Notes: generated by a model not told the origin, from the sequence alone. DNA of 64,000 nucleotides from G963676095 sp963676095 (GCA_963676095.1 OY781040.1:1426001-1490000); one strand, 5' to 3'; counted from the stretch's first letter, positions 48,913-58,496 are shown. Translations and numbers: made by a program.

Positions 48913-49743
48913 ATGGAACAAATTGGCAAAAAAAAGACGCAGGCTTTTCTGGTTTTGTCCGGTAAATGCGAAAATGCAGCCATGCTGTACGGGCAAATCC
49001 GTGAAACGGTACAGGGATATGGCGACGCCTACCTGTTGCACCACCAGAAAACTGATCTGTTGCCGGAGGAAGTCCAAAAACGGGACCATTTCATTTTCAC
49101 GGATACAATTATCACGCAAAGCAACTATTTGCCGGTTGGCTTCAGTCTTGTTCCCGGGAACAATCATTACCCGTTGCTACAGTTTTTCCTGAAAAATCCG
49201 GATTATGATTATTACTGGTGTATTGAAGATGATGTCCGTTTCAGCGGGAACTGGCTGGAACTATTCACGGCTTTTGAAGCGATTGAAAGCGATTTTATAA
49301 GCAGTCATCTCCGTACTTCTTCGGAAGAACCGGCATGGTACTGGTGGCACACACTCGCAAATCCTTACCGTGTGATCGAATTTAAAGACAGGATAAAATC
49401 CTTCAACCCGGTTTACCGGATCTCAAAAGCAGCGCTTGCCTTCATCCATGATGCACTGATCAGCGGATGGTGCGGGCACCATGAAGTGTTGCTCCCAACG
49501 CTTTTGTTTGAAGCAGGATTTGACATCCTTGATTTTGGAGGAAAAGGGACGTTTGTCATGCCGGGATTTGAAAATAAATTTTACCTGGAACAGGAACCGC
49601 AAGATCCCCAAACAGGGACCATGCGCTGGAAACCTGTTTTTGACCATATCGGAAATGAAAAAAACAAATTATATCACCCCGTAAAAGAGAAAGTATCCAT
49701 GGATTCCGCAGATAATACCCTAGACAAAAACCTAATCGGATAA
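48913..49743 (+). CDS. Putative glycosyltransferase with EDD motif (DUF3405-like)
   Basis: This 276-residue protein has an N-terminal AFLVLSGKCENAAMLY strand, a metal-type motif YYWCIEDDVRFSGNWLELF near residues 96-114, and VYRISKAALAFIHDAL. This arrangement resembles DUF3405-type proteins thought to be glycosyltransferases. The C-terminal ~80 residues are not recognisable to me. It is the last gene of the peptide block, 6 bases after the previous one. No clear terminator follows in the 184 bases before the FecR gene. Confidence 0.6.
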   Translation: MEQIGKKKTQAFLVLSGKCENAAMLYGQIRETVQGYGDAYLLHHQKTDLLPEEVQKRDHFIFTDTIITQSNYLPVGFSLVPGNNHYPLLQFFLKNPDYDYYWCIEDDVRFSGNWLELFTAFEAIESDFISSHLRTSSEEPAWYWWHTLANPYRVIEFKDRIKSFNPVYRISKAALAFIHDALISGWCGHHEVLLPTLLFEAGFDILDFGGKGTFVMPGFENKFYLEQEPQDPQTGTMRWKPVFDHIGNEKNKLYHPVKEKVSMDSADNTLDKNLIG

Positions 49744-49927
49744 TCCATTCTGATTTATCCACGAATGCTTCGTTCACTCGCCTCAACAGAGGTTCTCATT
49801 CCTGATATTTATCTATCAAAAACTGCTTTTTTCCACACACAGCTACAAAAAATTATCAATCTTTTTTTATTCTGATTGGGTGTAAATCCTCTCTTGTGGA
49901 TATACAGGTAAATACGTCAAGAGAAAC

Positions 49928-50908
49928 ATGGATTTAACCGATAAAAAAAGGATCAAACAATATCTCAGTTCCCCTTCGGACCTGGACAGCGACTTTGTGG
50001 CATCGTCGTTTTTAAAGGATGAAAATGATAAGGATCTAAAAGAGATTGCCCATGAAAACTGGGAAGGTTCTCCTACTTCCTTTGTTGACCTTCAGCACAT
50101 CCTGAACAAGGTCCATTTCAGGATAAATGAAGGTAAACCCCACGAGAAGCATCTTGCTATCACCGGCTTTTTCAGGCTGTATTATAAAGTTGCTGCAATT
50201 TTGTTGTTTCCATTGATCGTCGCTGGCATTTATTTATTAAAGCCGCAGCCTGATACGATAGCTGAAATTACAGCCCCTCAAGGTTCGAGGGTCCAGTTTG
50301 TTTTACCGGATGGATCAAAAGGGTTCTTAAACGGAGGTTCAACAATAAAATATAAAACCCGTTTCGTTAAAGACAGAGAAGTAACCCTGGAAGGGGAAGG
50401 TTATTTCGAGGTTACAAAAGATAAAAAACATCCCTTTACGGTTGAGACGGAATTCGCCGACATACAGGTTCTCGGGACCCGGTTTGATGTCTGTGCCTAT
50501 AAAAACGATAACGAAATAACGACCACCCTGGAAGAAGGAAAAGTCAGCATATTTAATAAAGCCACAAAAACCCGGACGTCGCTCATCCCCGGGGAACAAA
50601 ACCGGATTAAGGTAAAAACCGGTGAAATGGCCAACTCAAAAGTAGAAACGGAACTTTATACATCGTGGAAAGAGGATATGCTCCGTTTCGACAATGCACC
50701 CTTCTCTGAAGTGGTAAAAAAGATGGAACGATGGTACGGAGTAAAAATCATACTGGACAAGAAACTTGAATATGAAGATAATTATACACTGACACTGAAA
50801 ACTGAAAGCCTCAAAGAGACGCTTCAGTTGCTCTCGATAACAACACCCATGAATTATAAAATTAATGCAGATACTGTTTTTATTAACCAACCGAAAAAAG
50901 GCCTATGA
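49928..50908 (+). CDS. FecR-type anti-sigma factor
   Basis: This 326-residue protein has a cytoplasmic N-terminus, one membrane helix (AAILLFPLIVAGIYLL near residue 90), a periplasmic FecR domain (SRVQFVLPDGSKGFLNGGST, then VTLEGEGYFEVTKD, IQVLGTRFDVCAY) and a C-terminal DUF4974-type domain (LRFDNAPFSEVVKKMERWYGV). It should hold an ECF sigma factor until the STN domain of the next gene's product signals substrate. The expected adjacent sigma gene is absent; the only one in the window is at 35764. Start ATG at 49928. Confidence 0.92.
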   Translation: MDLTDKKRIKQYLSSPSDLDSDFVASSFLKDENDKDLKEIAHENWEGSPTSFVDLQHILNKVHFRINEGKPHEKHLAITGFFRLYYKVAAILLFPLIVAGIYLLKPQPDTIAEITAPQGSRVQFVLPDGSKGFLNGGSTIKYKTRFVKDREVTLEGEGYFEVTKDKKHPFTVETEFADIQVLGTRFDVCAYKNDNEITTTLEEGKVSIFNKATKTRTSLIPGEQNRIKVKTGEMANSKVETELYTSWKEDMLRFDNAPFSEVVKKMERWYGVKIILDKKLEYEDNYTLTLKTESLKETLQLLSITTPMNYKINADTVFINQPKKGL

Positions 50909-51047
50909 AGCACAGATCAATTCAATCATTCTCTCATTCAATCATTCATTAATTACAAGAAAGAGGAAAGTGCTCGCAACACTCCCCTCCTTTACAAATT
51001 AAAGAATCCCCATTATGGGACATGTTTAACTTAGCAATTACAAACTT

Positions 51048-54000
51048 ATGAAAAAAAAATTGTTGTGTAACACTGACAGTCATACTTATGCGCTGTTACG
51101 ATTAATTCGGATTATGAAACTGACAACCTTTCTTTTGCTCATCACATTTATCAGTGTCCATGCCGGCGTTTACTCGCAAACAACCAGGCTGAACCTGAAT
51201 ATCCGGAACTCGACAGTAAAAGAAGTTCTCCGGGATATTGAAGATCAAAGCGAGTACTTTTTCATGTACAACGACAAAAAAGTCGATGTACTGCGAAAAG
51301 TAAACTTAATAGTGGACCAAAAAAAAATCGAAGACGTTCTGAATGCACTGTTTGAAGGAACAAATACAAACTATGTCATCAAAGACCGTCAGATTGTGCT
51401 TTATACAGACAACCAGAACGAGTTCCTTTATCCCAATTCCTCATCCGGTCAGCAATCGAAAACAATAAAAGGGAAAGTTACCGATGACGGAGGGAATCCC
51501 CTGCCCGGGGTCACTGTAATCGTAAAGGGGACCACGACCGGGACAATTACGGATCCAAACGGAAATTACATGCTGGCAAATATTCCGGAGAATGCGACTC
51601 TTCTTTTCTCTTATGTCGGGATGAAACCCCAGGAACTACCTGCGAACCAGCCGGTCATCAACGTAAAACTCCAGGAAGAAACGATCGGGTTGGACGAAGT
51701 GGTAGCCATCGGTTACGGGACAATGAAAAAAGCGGATGTAACAAGTGCTGTGGCTTCTGTAAAGGCCGACGACTTCATCAAAGGGAGCGTGAAAGATGTC
51801 GGTCAGCTGATCCAGGGTAAAGTTGCCGGGCTGGCTGTTACTTCCAGCAGTGGTGACCCGACCAGTAACGTGTCGATCAGCCTGAGGGGCCGCACAACCC
51901 TGTACGGGACCAGCACAGATCCGCTGATCCTGATTGACGGTGTCCCCGGTGACTTCAATTCCGTAGCACCCGAAGATATCGAATCCATCGACGTGCTGAA
52001 AGACGGGTCTGCTGCAGCAATCTATGGAAGCCGTGCGACAAACGGCGTGATCATTATTACAACAAAAAGGGCAAGCGGACAATACTCTTCATCAGTCGAA
52101 TATACAGCCTATACCAGCACTCAGTCGATCTATAAAAAACTTGACGTATGTACAGCTGCAGACTACCGTAACCTGATCGAGGAGGGAGTACGCTCCGAAA
52201 GCGACGATCTTGGTTATTCAACCGATTGGCTGAAAGAAATTACCCGGACACCGGTAAGCCAGGAACATAACCTGACCATCCGGGGAGGAAACGCCAAAAC
52301 GAATTACCTGGCTTCTGTAAACTACAACGGGGCTGAAGGGATCTTTCTGAAATCGGACAAACAGACATTTACAGTCCGGACAGATATTAACCACGAAATG
52401 TTCGACGGACTGGTCAAACTAAACTTCGGGATCCTTTCCAGAAATATCCATTACACCTGCACTGCCGACGGATACAGCTTCAACGGGTATACCTATCGTC
52501 AGGCATTGATCTATAACCCGACTGCACCTGTAAAAAACGAGGATGGCAGCTGGTACGAAAATACCGGCAATTTTAATTATGACAATCCGTTGTGCCGGTT
52601 AAAGGAATCTGACGGGCAAAACAACGATCAGTGGTCGCGCATCAACGGCACGGTCATCATTGCCCCGTTGAAAGGGTTATCGCTAAAAGCGTTGCTTAGT
52701 TACTCGAAGTACAATCAATCCAGGGGGTACTACGAAACGAAAAACCACATCTCGACAACACGGAGCGGGCTGAACGGTTATGCCTCAAAAGGGGGAAAGG
52801 AATCGATCGACAGGTTGGCGGAACTGACCGCCGAATATACCGCAACCATTAATAAACACCATTTCACTGTCCTTGGCGGGTACAGTTACTCAGACACCGA
52901 TTATCAAAATTATTACATGACCAACAATGACTTTCCTACCGACATTTTCTCCTATAACGATATCGGCCTTGGAAACGGCATCTTGGAAGAATCCACTTAT
53001 GCCGGAATATACAGTGAAAGATCCAAAACAAACCTGATTGGCTTTTTCGGGCGTACTACCTATAATTATAACGAGAAATATCTTTTAATGGGAAGCCTGC
53101 GCTATGAAGGGGCCAGCCAGTTATGGGGAACGGATGATCCCTGGGGATTTTTTCCTTCTGTTTCTCTGGGCTGGAGAATTTCAAATGAACCATTTCTGAA
53201 AAATCTCGGCTTTATCGACAATCTGAAATTACGTGCTGGATATGGAGTTACAGGAAGCCAGCCATCCGATTCGTTTCTCGGAGTATCAACCTTATCATAC
53301 AGCAGTTATTTTTATACAAACGGTTCCTGGATACAAACGCTGGCGCCGTCCCGTAATGACAATCCGTACCTGAGATGGGAAAAGAAAAAGGAAACCAACA
53401 TCGGGCTTGACTTTTCTATCCTGAAAAACCGTATCAGTGGAAACATCGACTTCTACCACAGAAATATCGACGGTCTGCTGTATGACTATACCGTTCCGAT
53501 GCCACCTAACCTTGTCAGTACAACAACTGCCAACGTAGGTGTTATGACCAATAATGGGATCGAAGTCTTACTGAATTTTATTGCGGTCAGTAAAGATAAA
53601 TTCCAGTGGAATACATCAGTCAGTTTTTCGACCAACTCCAATAAGCTGAAGAGTCTGTCCAATGAATTGTACGAAGCCTCCAGCGATTATTTTACCGATG
53701 GAAGCACAGGGGAACCGATTCAGACCTATACCCACAGGATAGATATCGGTGGTAAAATAGGTAACTTCTATGGATTTAAAGTGGTCGGTGCCGATGACAA
53801 CGGCAAATGGATTTACCTGGATGCCAATAATAACAGAGTGGACTATGATGATTTCGAACATGCAGAAGAAGACAAACGGGTGCTGGGGAACGGTGTTCCC
53901 AAATATTATGCAGGATGGAACAACTCGTTCAAGTATAAAAACTTTGACCTTAACATTACCATGCGCGGGGCATTCGGGTTCCAGATCCTGAATTTCGAAC

Positions 54001-54362
54001 GCATGTATCTTGAAAATCCGAAGATCAGTGAATACAACCGCCTAAAGTCTGCCTATGACAAGGTATTCGGGAAGGCCGTGTTAAGCTCCGACTGCGACCT
54101 GGAATACAACAGCTATTATATCGAAGACGGCGATTACTGGAAAGTTGATAACGTTACCCTTGGCTACAACTTCCCGAAAATAAACAGCAAATGCGTGAAA
54201 TCGCTCAGGATATACGGATCTGTATTGAATGCCCTGACCATCACCGGATATAAAGGTATTGATCCGGAAGTTACGGTCACCGGGCTAACTCCCGGAAACG
54301 ACTACCGGGACAAGTACCCGACAACCCGGACCTATACCCTTGGCATTAATGTAAGTTTCTGA
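51048..54362 (+). CDS. susC: SusC-type TonB-dependent transporter with STN signalling domain
   Basis: This 1104-residue outer-membrane protein has a signal peptide (LTTFLLLITFISVHAGVYSQ). A secretin/TonB N-terminal (STN) domain covers about residues 45-125. The carboxypeptidase-regulatory-like domain begins KTIKGKVTDDGGNPLPGVTV, and the SusC plug has DEVVAIGYGTMKKADVTSAV and LILIDGVPGD, then SIDVLKDGSAAAIYGSRATN. The C-terminal beta-barrel ends in Phe (NVSF). It imports glycan fragments with the SusD lipoprotein encoded next. The STN domain lets it signal to the FecR protein. The length is typical of STN-containing SusC proteins. Confidence 0.95.
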   Translation: MKKKLLCNTDSHTYALLRLIRIMKLTTFLLLITFISVHAGVYSQTTRLNLNIRNSTVKEVLRDIEDQSEYFFMYNDKKVDVLRKVNLIVDQKKIEDVLNALFEGTNTNYVIKDRQIVLYTDNQNEFLYPNSSSGQQSKTIKGKVTDDGGNPLPGVTVIVKGTTTGTITDPNGNYMLANIPENATLLFSYVGMKPQELPANQPVINVKLQEETIGLDEVVAIGYGTMKKADVTSAVASVKADDFIKGSVKDVGQLIQGKVAGLAVTSSSGDPTSNVSISLRGRTTLYGTSTDPLILIDGVPGDFNSVAPEDIESIDVLKDGSAAAIYGSRATNGVIIITTKRASGQYSSSVEYTAYTSTQSIYKKLDVCTAADYRNLIEEGVRSESDDLGYSTDWLKEITRTPVSQEHNLTIRGGNAKTNYLASVNYNGAEGIFLKSDKQTFTVRTDINHEMFDGLVKLNFGILSRNIHYTCTADGYSFNGYTYRQALIYNPTAPVKNEDGSWYENTGNFNYDNPLCRLKESDGQNNDQWSRINGTVIIAPLKGLSLKALLSYSKYNQSRGYYETKNHISTTRSGLNGYASKGGKESIDRLAELTAEYTATINKHHFTVLGGYSYSDTDYQNYYMTNNDFPTDIFSYNDIGLGNGILEESTYAGIYSERSKTNLIGFFGRTTYNYNEKYLLMGSLRYEGASQLWGTDDPWGFFPSVSLGWRISNEPFLKNLGFIDNLKLRAGYGVTGSQPSDSFLGVSTLSYSSYFYTNGSWIQTLAPSRNDNPYLRWEKKKETNIGLDFSILKNRISGNIDFYHRNIDGLLYDYTVPMPPNLVSTTTANVGVMTNNGIEVLLNFIAVSKDKFQWNTSVSFSTNSNKLKSLSNELYEASSDYFTDGSTGEPIQTYTHRIDIGGKIGNFYGFKVVGADDNGKWIYLDANNNRVDYDDFEHAEEDKRVLGNGVPKYYAGWNNSFKYKNFDLNITMRGAFGFQILNFERMYLENPKISEYNRLKSAYDKVFGKAVLSSDCDLEYNSYYIEDGDYWKVDNVTLGYNFPKINSKCVKSLRIYGSVLNALTITGYKGIDPEVTVTGLTPGNDYRDKYPTTRTYTLGINVSF

Positions 54363-54408
54363 TGAAGCAAATAAAATTGCCGGATGTTAAACTGAAAAAA
54401 ACGAAAAA

Positions 54409-56037
54409 ATGAAGAAAATTAAATACCTATCAAAAACAGGTCTTGCCTTGATTATTTTAGCAATCGCGGGCTTTTCCTGCACCAAGCTGTACGATACCAG
54501 CTACAATGAAATCATATCTTCCCAATACACGATCACCGAAGACGACATGACCGCTTTACTGGGAGCCGCCTATAACTGGGATCCGTTATTGTTGTATTGG
54601 AACCGTTACTGGCGTCAACAGGAGCTGACTGCCGATGAGAATATTATCCCTGCCCGTCCAAACGGTTGGAGCGACGGAGGAATCTATAAAAGATTACATC
54701 AGCACTCCTGGACTGCTCAGGATGACAACGTGTATGAAACATGGTACGAATGTTATACAGGGATTACCAGTTGTAACAGGGTGATCTATCAGCTCGAATC
54801 GGGATCGATACCCACTGAAAATACAGATACAAAAAATACAGCCATCGCAGAATTAAGGGCGCTAAGGGCCAGTTACTACTGGGTTTTGTGCGATCTGTAC
54901 GGAAATGTTCCCCTGAGTACGAAATACGACGTGGCAGCCGACTACCTTCCTGAACAAAGCACCAGACTGGAAGTTTATAATTTTGTCGTAAGCGAGCTTA
55001 CCGGGTGCATGGATTCCCTATCTAATGAAAACAGCTCCGCAACCTACGGACGTTTTAACGAATGGGCAGCACGTTTCCTTCTGGCAAAAATGTACCTGAA
55101 TGCTGAAGTCTATTCCGGAACCGCTCACTGGAGCGATTGTCTGGAACAATGCAATAAAATTATCGATTCCGGAAATTTTGAACTGGAAAGCAACCAGAAA
55201 AACATTTTTGCCACTGACAATGAGAATAATTCTGAAATGGTTTTTGCCATCGCCATCGATGAAAACTATACCACCGGATGGAATTCCTTCGACCTGCACA
55301 TGGAAACCCTTCAGCCGGCCAATCAGGCTACCTACCAGTTATCGCAAACCCCCTGGGGCGGAATGTGTGCTACGCCACAGTTTATTTCGACATTCGACCC
55401 TGAGGACAAACGTCTGACAGAGAACTACATTTACGGACAACAATATTCGTATGACGGAGATATCCTTTATTGCACACTCGGCGATTCGATCGGGAAACCG
55501 CTTTATTTTGTCAATGAAGTTCCCAGCATTACAGAATCGCAGGAAGACCACGGATACCGGTTGGGCAAATTCGAGATCGCAACAGGATCTTCCAATATCC
55601 TGAATAATGACTTCCCGCTTTTCCGCTATACAGAAGTCCTGATGATGAAGTCAGAATGTCTGCTGCGCCTCGGTTATGCCGATGAAGCCGCTGAAATTGT
55701 CTCGGAAGTCAGGACAAGAGATTTTGACGATCCGGATAAAGCAACCGTTACCGGAGACCAGCTTATGGAAGGAAGTTCCTATGACTACGGACTCAGAGAT
55801 AACAACAGTTCGACAGAAGAAGGAGGAGATGATATTACTTACGGACGTTTTTTGGATGAACTCGGATGGGAATTCAACCAGGAAGGTCACCGAAGAACAG
55901 ACATGATCAGGTTTGGCGTGTTCACCGATAAGGCCTGGTTCTCCCACTCTTCAAACGGGTCATACCGGTCTATCTACCCAATACCGACAACAATATTGGA
56001 AACAAATGGCAACCTGAGCCAGAATACAGGATATTAA
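54409..56037 (+). CDS. susD: SusD-type surface glycan-binding lipoprotein
   Basis: This 542-residue lipoprotein has lipobox FSC (Cys24). The SusD/RagB pattern is visible: ELRALRASYYWVLCDLYGNVPLSTKYD (a TPR-like helix pair), then RWAARFLLAKMYLNAE-like helices (seen as NEWAARFLLAKMYLNAEV), LFRYTEVLMMKSECLLRLG and a C-terminal RRTDMIRFGVF followed by IYPIPTTIL. It caps the SusC barrel and delivers oligosaccharide. It lies 46 bases after susC. A strong terminator follows. Confidence 0.95.
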   Translation: MKKIKYLSKTGLALIILAIAGFSCTKLYDTSYNEIISSQYTITEDDMTALLGAAYNWDPLLLYWNRYWRQQELTADENIIPARPNGWSDGGIYKRLHQHSWTAQDDNVYETWYECYTGITSCNRVIYQLESGSIPTENTDTKNTAIAELRALRASYYWVLCDLYGNVPLSTKYDVAADYLPEQSTRLEVYNFVVSELTGCMDSLSNENSSATYGRFNEWAARFLLAKMYLNAEVYSGTAHWSDCLEQCNKIIDSGNFELESNQKNIFATDNENNSEMVFAIAIDENYTTGWNSFDLHMETLQPANQATYQLSQTPWGGMCATPQFISTFDPEDKRLTENYIYGQQYSYDGDILYCTLGDSIGKPLYFVNEVPSITESQEDHGYRLGKFEIATGSSNILNNDFPLFRYTEVLMMKSECLLRLGYADEAAEIVSEVRTRDFDDPDKATVTGDQLMEGSSYDYGLRDNNSSTEEGGDDITYGRFLDELGWEFNQEGHRRTDMIRFGVFTDKAWFSHSSNGSYRSIYPIPTTILETNGNLSQNTGY

Positions 56038-56050
56038 GCATCACCTGAGA

Positions 56051-56085
56051 AAAAGAGGCTGTCCTTTTTAAACAGCCTCTTTTTA
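56051..56085 (+). terminator. Terminator after susD
   Basis: AAAAGAGGCTGT (56051-56062) pairs with ACAGCCTCTTTT (56072-56083 or thereabouts) around CCTTTTTAA, followed by T. It separates susCD from the GH127 gene, which has its own promoter. Confidence 0.85.
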
Positions 56086-56144
56086 ACTCATTACAGGATA
56101 CATCCTCTATTCTATAACATCCGGAATTATTTAATAGTATTCTA

Positions 56145-56152
56145 TACTTTTG
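56145..56152 (+). promoter_or_regulatory. -7 box of the GH127 gene
   Basis: TACTTTTG matches TAnnTTTG, in the context GTATTCTATACTTTTG. No clear TTTG -33 box is seen. The box overlaps an in-frame GTG at 56150, which argues for the ATG at 56177 as the real start. Confidence 0.55.
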
Positions 56153-56176
56153 TGTAGACGCGATAAATTAATAAGC

Positions 56177-58126
56177 ATGAAACCATACAAATTATTCATC
56201 CTACTCTCATTGTCCCTGCTGGCAGGATGCAGTTCCTCACAGAAACCGGCCCCGCAGGCCAAGGAAGACTACACCATTACCGGCATACCGTTTAACAAGG
56301 TAAAAATTGACGATAACTTCTGGTTACCCAAAATCGAGATCAACCGGACGGTTACCATTCCTTCTTCATTTAAAAAATGTGAAGAGACCGGCCGGGTTGA
56401 GAATTTTGTAAAAGCAGCTAAAAAAGAAGGCAAATTTGGTACCGACTTTCCTTTTGACGATACCGATGTCTACAAAATTATAGAAGGGGCCTCTTACAGT
56501 ATGGCTGTTCATCCCGATCCGAAACTCGACCATTATGTCGATAGCCTGATCAATATTATCGGAAAGGCCCAGGAACCTGACGGCTATCTCTATACAGCCA
56601 GGACCATCGACCCGGCGCACCCTCATCCCTGGTCCGGAAAAGAGCGATGGGTAAATGAATCGGTTCTGAGTCATGAGCTCTATAACTCGGGACATTTATT
56701 TGAGGCTGCAGCTGCACATTACCAGGCAACCGGTAAACGGAACCTGCTGGACATCGCCCTGAAAAACGCAGATCTTCTTACCCGGGTGTTCGGCCCCGGA
56801 AAACGGGACGATGCTCCCGGACACGAGATCGTCGAAATGGGACTGGTAAAACTATACAGGATAACGGGAGAAAAGAAATATCTCGATCTGGCAAAATTCT
56901 TCATCGACTGCCGGGGGAAAAAACCGGATCCGGAAAGAACCTATTTCCAGGATGACAAACCCGTAATCGATCAGCGGGTAGCTGAAGGTCATGCTGTGCG
57001 TGCCGGGTATCTGTATTCGGGAGCGGCCGACGTGGCTGCCCTTACCGGGAATCAGGACTACCTGCATGCCATCGATACGATCTGGGAAAACATGGTTTCT
57101 AAAAAATATTATATTACCGGCGGAATAGGCGCCCGCCACCAGGGCGAAGCGTTCGGTGATGACTACGAACTTCCCAACCTGACCGCCTACAACGAAACAT
57201 GCGCAGCCATAGCCAATGTTTACTGGAACTACCGGATGTTCCTGTTACACGGCGACGCAAAATATTACGATGTCCTTGAACGCACCCTTTACAACGGGGT
57301 TATTTCCGGCGTCGGACTGGATGGAAAAACATTCTTCTACCCCAACCCGCTGGAATGTGACCTTCAGTATAAATTTAACAGCGGCGGAACACTTACCCGT
57401 GAACCCTGGTTCGACTGTTCCTGCTGCCCGACCAACCTGTGCCGTTTTATGCCTTCTGTTCCGGGTTATATCTATGCCCGCTCCCAGGATAAATTATTTG
57501 TCAACCTTTTCATTCAAAGCTCATCAGACATTAACATCGCAGGAACGGATGTGAGTATTAGCCAGACAACCAACTATCCGTGGGATGGCAATATTACAAT
57601 CGGTATTTCCCCGGAAAAAGAAGCCATGTTTTCGGTAAACCTCAGAATTCCGGGATGGGCCGAAAACAAACCTGTCCCCAGCGATTTATATTCTTTCGAA
57701 TACCCGGACAGCAGCAACTTTTCGATAACCATAAACGGGGAAAAGGCTGACTATGACGAAAAGAACGGGTATGCCGTTATTTCAAGGACGTGGAAGAAAG
57801 GGGATGTCATCGGATACAATCTGCCAATGGACATCCGTCGGGTAAAAGCCAATGAAAAAGTACAGGACGACCAGGGGAAAATAGCACTGGAAAGGGGACC
57901 TATCGTGTATTGTGTGGAAGGAGCGGATAACCCGGATATCGACAAACTGTACCTGTCGCAAAAAACCTCCCTCGCTTCAGCCTTTAAACCGGATTTACTT
58001 GGGGGTATCGATGTGATCGAAGGAAAAAACAGTCTGTCAGGGGAACAATTCCTGGCTATTCCCTATTATTCGTGGGACAACAGAGGGAAAAACAAGATGA
58101 AAGTCTGGATCCCGGAGAAAGACTGA
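56177..58126 (+). CDS. GH127 beta-L-arabinofuranosidase, lipoprotein
   Basis: This protein of about 649 residues has lipobox LLAGC (Cys18), so it is periplasmic or surface-anchored. It follows the GH127 (DUF1680) pattern: VKIDDNFWLPKIEINRTVTI near the N-terminus, TAYNETCAAIANVYW with Glu340 and Cys342, and CSCCPTNLCRF with the Cys416-Cys417 pair. In the known enzyme HypBA1 the corresponding Glu and Cys residues bind zinc and one Cys is the nucleophile. It should release beta-L-arabinofuranose from plant glycans or hydroxyproline-linked arabinosides. As the only hydrolase of the locus, it hints at what SusCD imports. Start chosen because the promoter overlaps the upstream GTG. Confidence 0.92.
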   Translation: MKPYKLFILLSLSLLAGCSSSQKPAPQAKEDYTITGIPFNKVKIDDNFWLPKIEINRTVTIPSSFKKCEETGRVENFVKAAKKEGKFGTDFPFDDTDVYKIIEGASYSMAVHPDPKLDHYVDSLINIIGKAQEPDGYLYTARTIDPAHPHPWSGKERWVNESVLSHELYNSGHLFEAAAAHYQATGKRNLLDIALKNADLLTRVFGPGKRDDAPGHEIVEMGLVKLYRITGEKKYLDLAKFFIDCRGKKPDPERTYFQDDKPVIDQRVAEGHAVRAGYLYSGAADVAALTGNQDYLHAIDTIWENMVSKKYYITGGIGARHQGEAFGDDYELPNLTAYNETCAAIANVYWNYRMFLLHGDAKYYDVLERTLYNGVISGVGLDGKTFFYPNPLECDLQYKFNSGGTLTREPWFDCSCCPTNLCRFMPSVPGYIYARSQDKLFVNLFIQSSSDINIAGTDVSISQTTNYPWDGNITIGISPEKEAMFSVNLRIPGWAENKPVPSDLYSFEYPDSSNFSITINGEKADYDEKNGYAVISRTWKKGDVIGYNLPMDIRRVKANEKVQDDQGKIALERGPIVYCVEGADNPDIDKLYLSQKTSLASAFKPDLLGGIDVIEGKNSLSGEQFLAIPYYSWDNRGKNKMKVWIPEKD

Positions 58127-58210
58127 CAAAAAGAGGTTAAATCCCGCAACCAGAGTTACCCCTTATTTGTTTTATTGTCATATTGGTATGGTTATTGAAG
58201 TTTATTTGGA

Positions 58211-58218
58211 TATTTTTG
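58211..58218 (+). promoter_or_regulatory. -7 box of the small membrane protein gene
   Basis: TATTTTTG fits TAnnTTTG and is 24 bases before the ATG. Several TTG triplets lie upstream, but none at an ideal distance. Confidence 0.5.
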
Positions 58219-58241
58219 TACCGTAAAAAAAGGGGGATAAG

Positions 58242-58496
58242 ATGGAATTCTTAAGAATATTTTTGGTAACGATCGCTTTGGTTGCCCTCTCATTTGCAGG
58301 ACTGGCTATTAAAATTATCGTTGAAAAAAAAGGGCGGTTCCCGAACATCCATATCGGGAGCAACAAGGCTTTAAAGTCACGGGGTATTACCTGTGCCCAG
58401 ACATTTGACAAAATAGAACAGGCAAAAGCCTGGAAAGGACTTAAGTTTAAAGATTTGTCTTTAACCGAAAATGAAGATATCAAAGGGGGCTGTTAG
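58242..58496 (+). CDS. Small single-pass membrane protein with two cysteines
   Basis: This 84-residue protein has an N-terminal membrane helix (FLRIFLVTIALVALSFAGLAI) and a cytoplasmic tail. The tail contains SNKALKSRGITCAQTFDKIE and ends in KGGC. I recall similar short membrane proteins in Bacteroidales close to apbE and redox genes, with Cys in the same two places, but I know no function for them. It converges on apbE, and a terminator shared by both strands lies between them. A promoter is present just upstream. Confidence 0.65.
   Translation: MEFLRIFLVTIALVALSFAGLAIKIIVEKKGRFPNIHIGSNKALKSRGITCAQTFDKIEQAKAWKGLKFKDLSLTENEDIKGGC

Noticed and set aside
36337..49927. Direct repeats marking insertion of the peptide system
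   Set aside because: I compared the sequence after the sigma gene with that before the FecR gene by eye and found no repeat, integrase or transposase, so the mode of insertion remains open.
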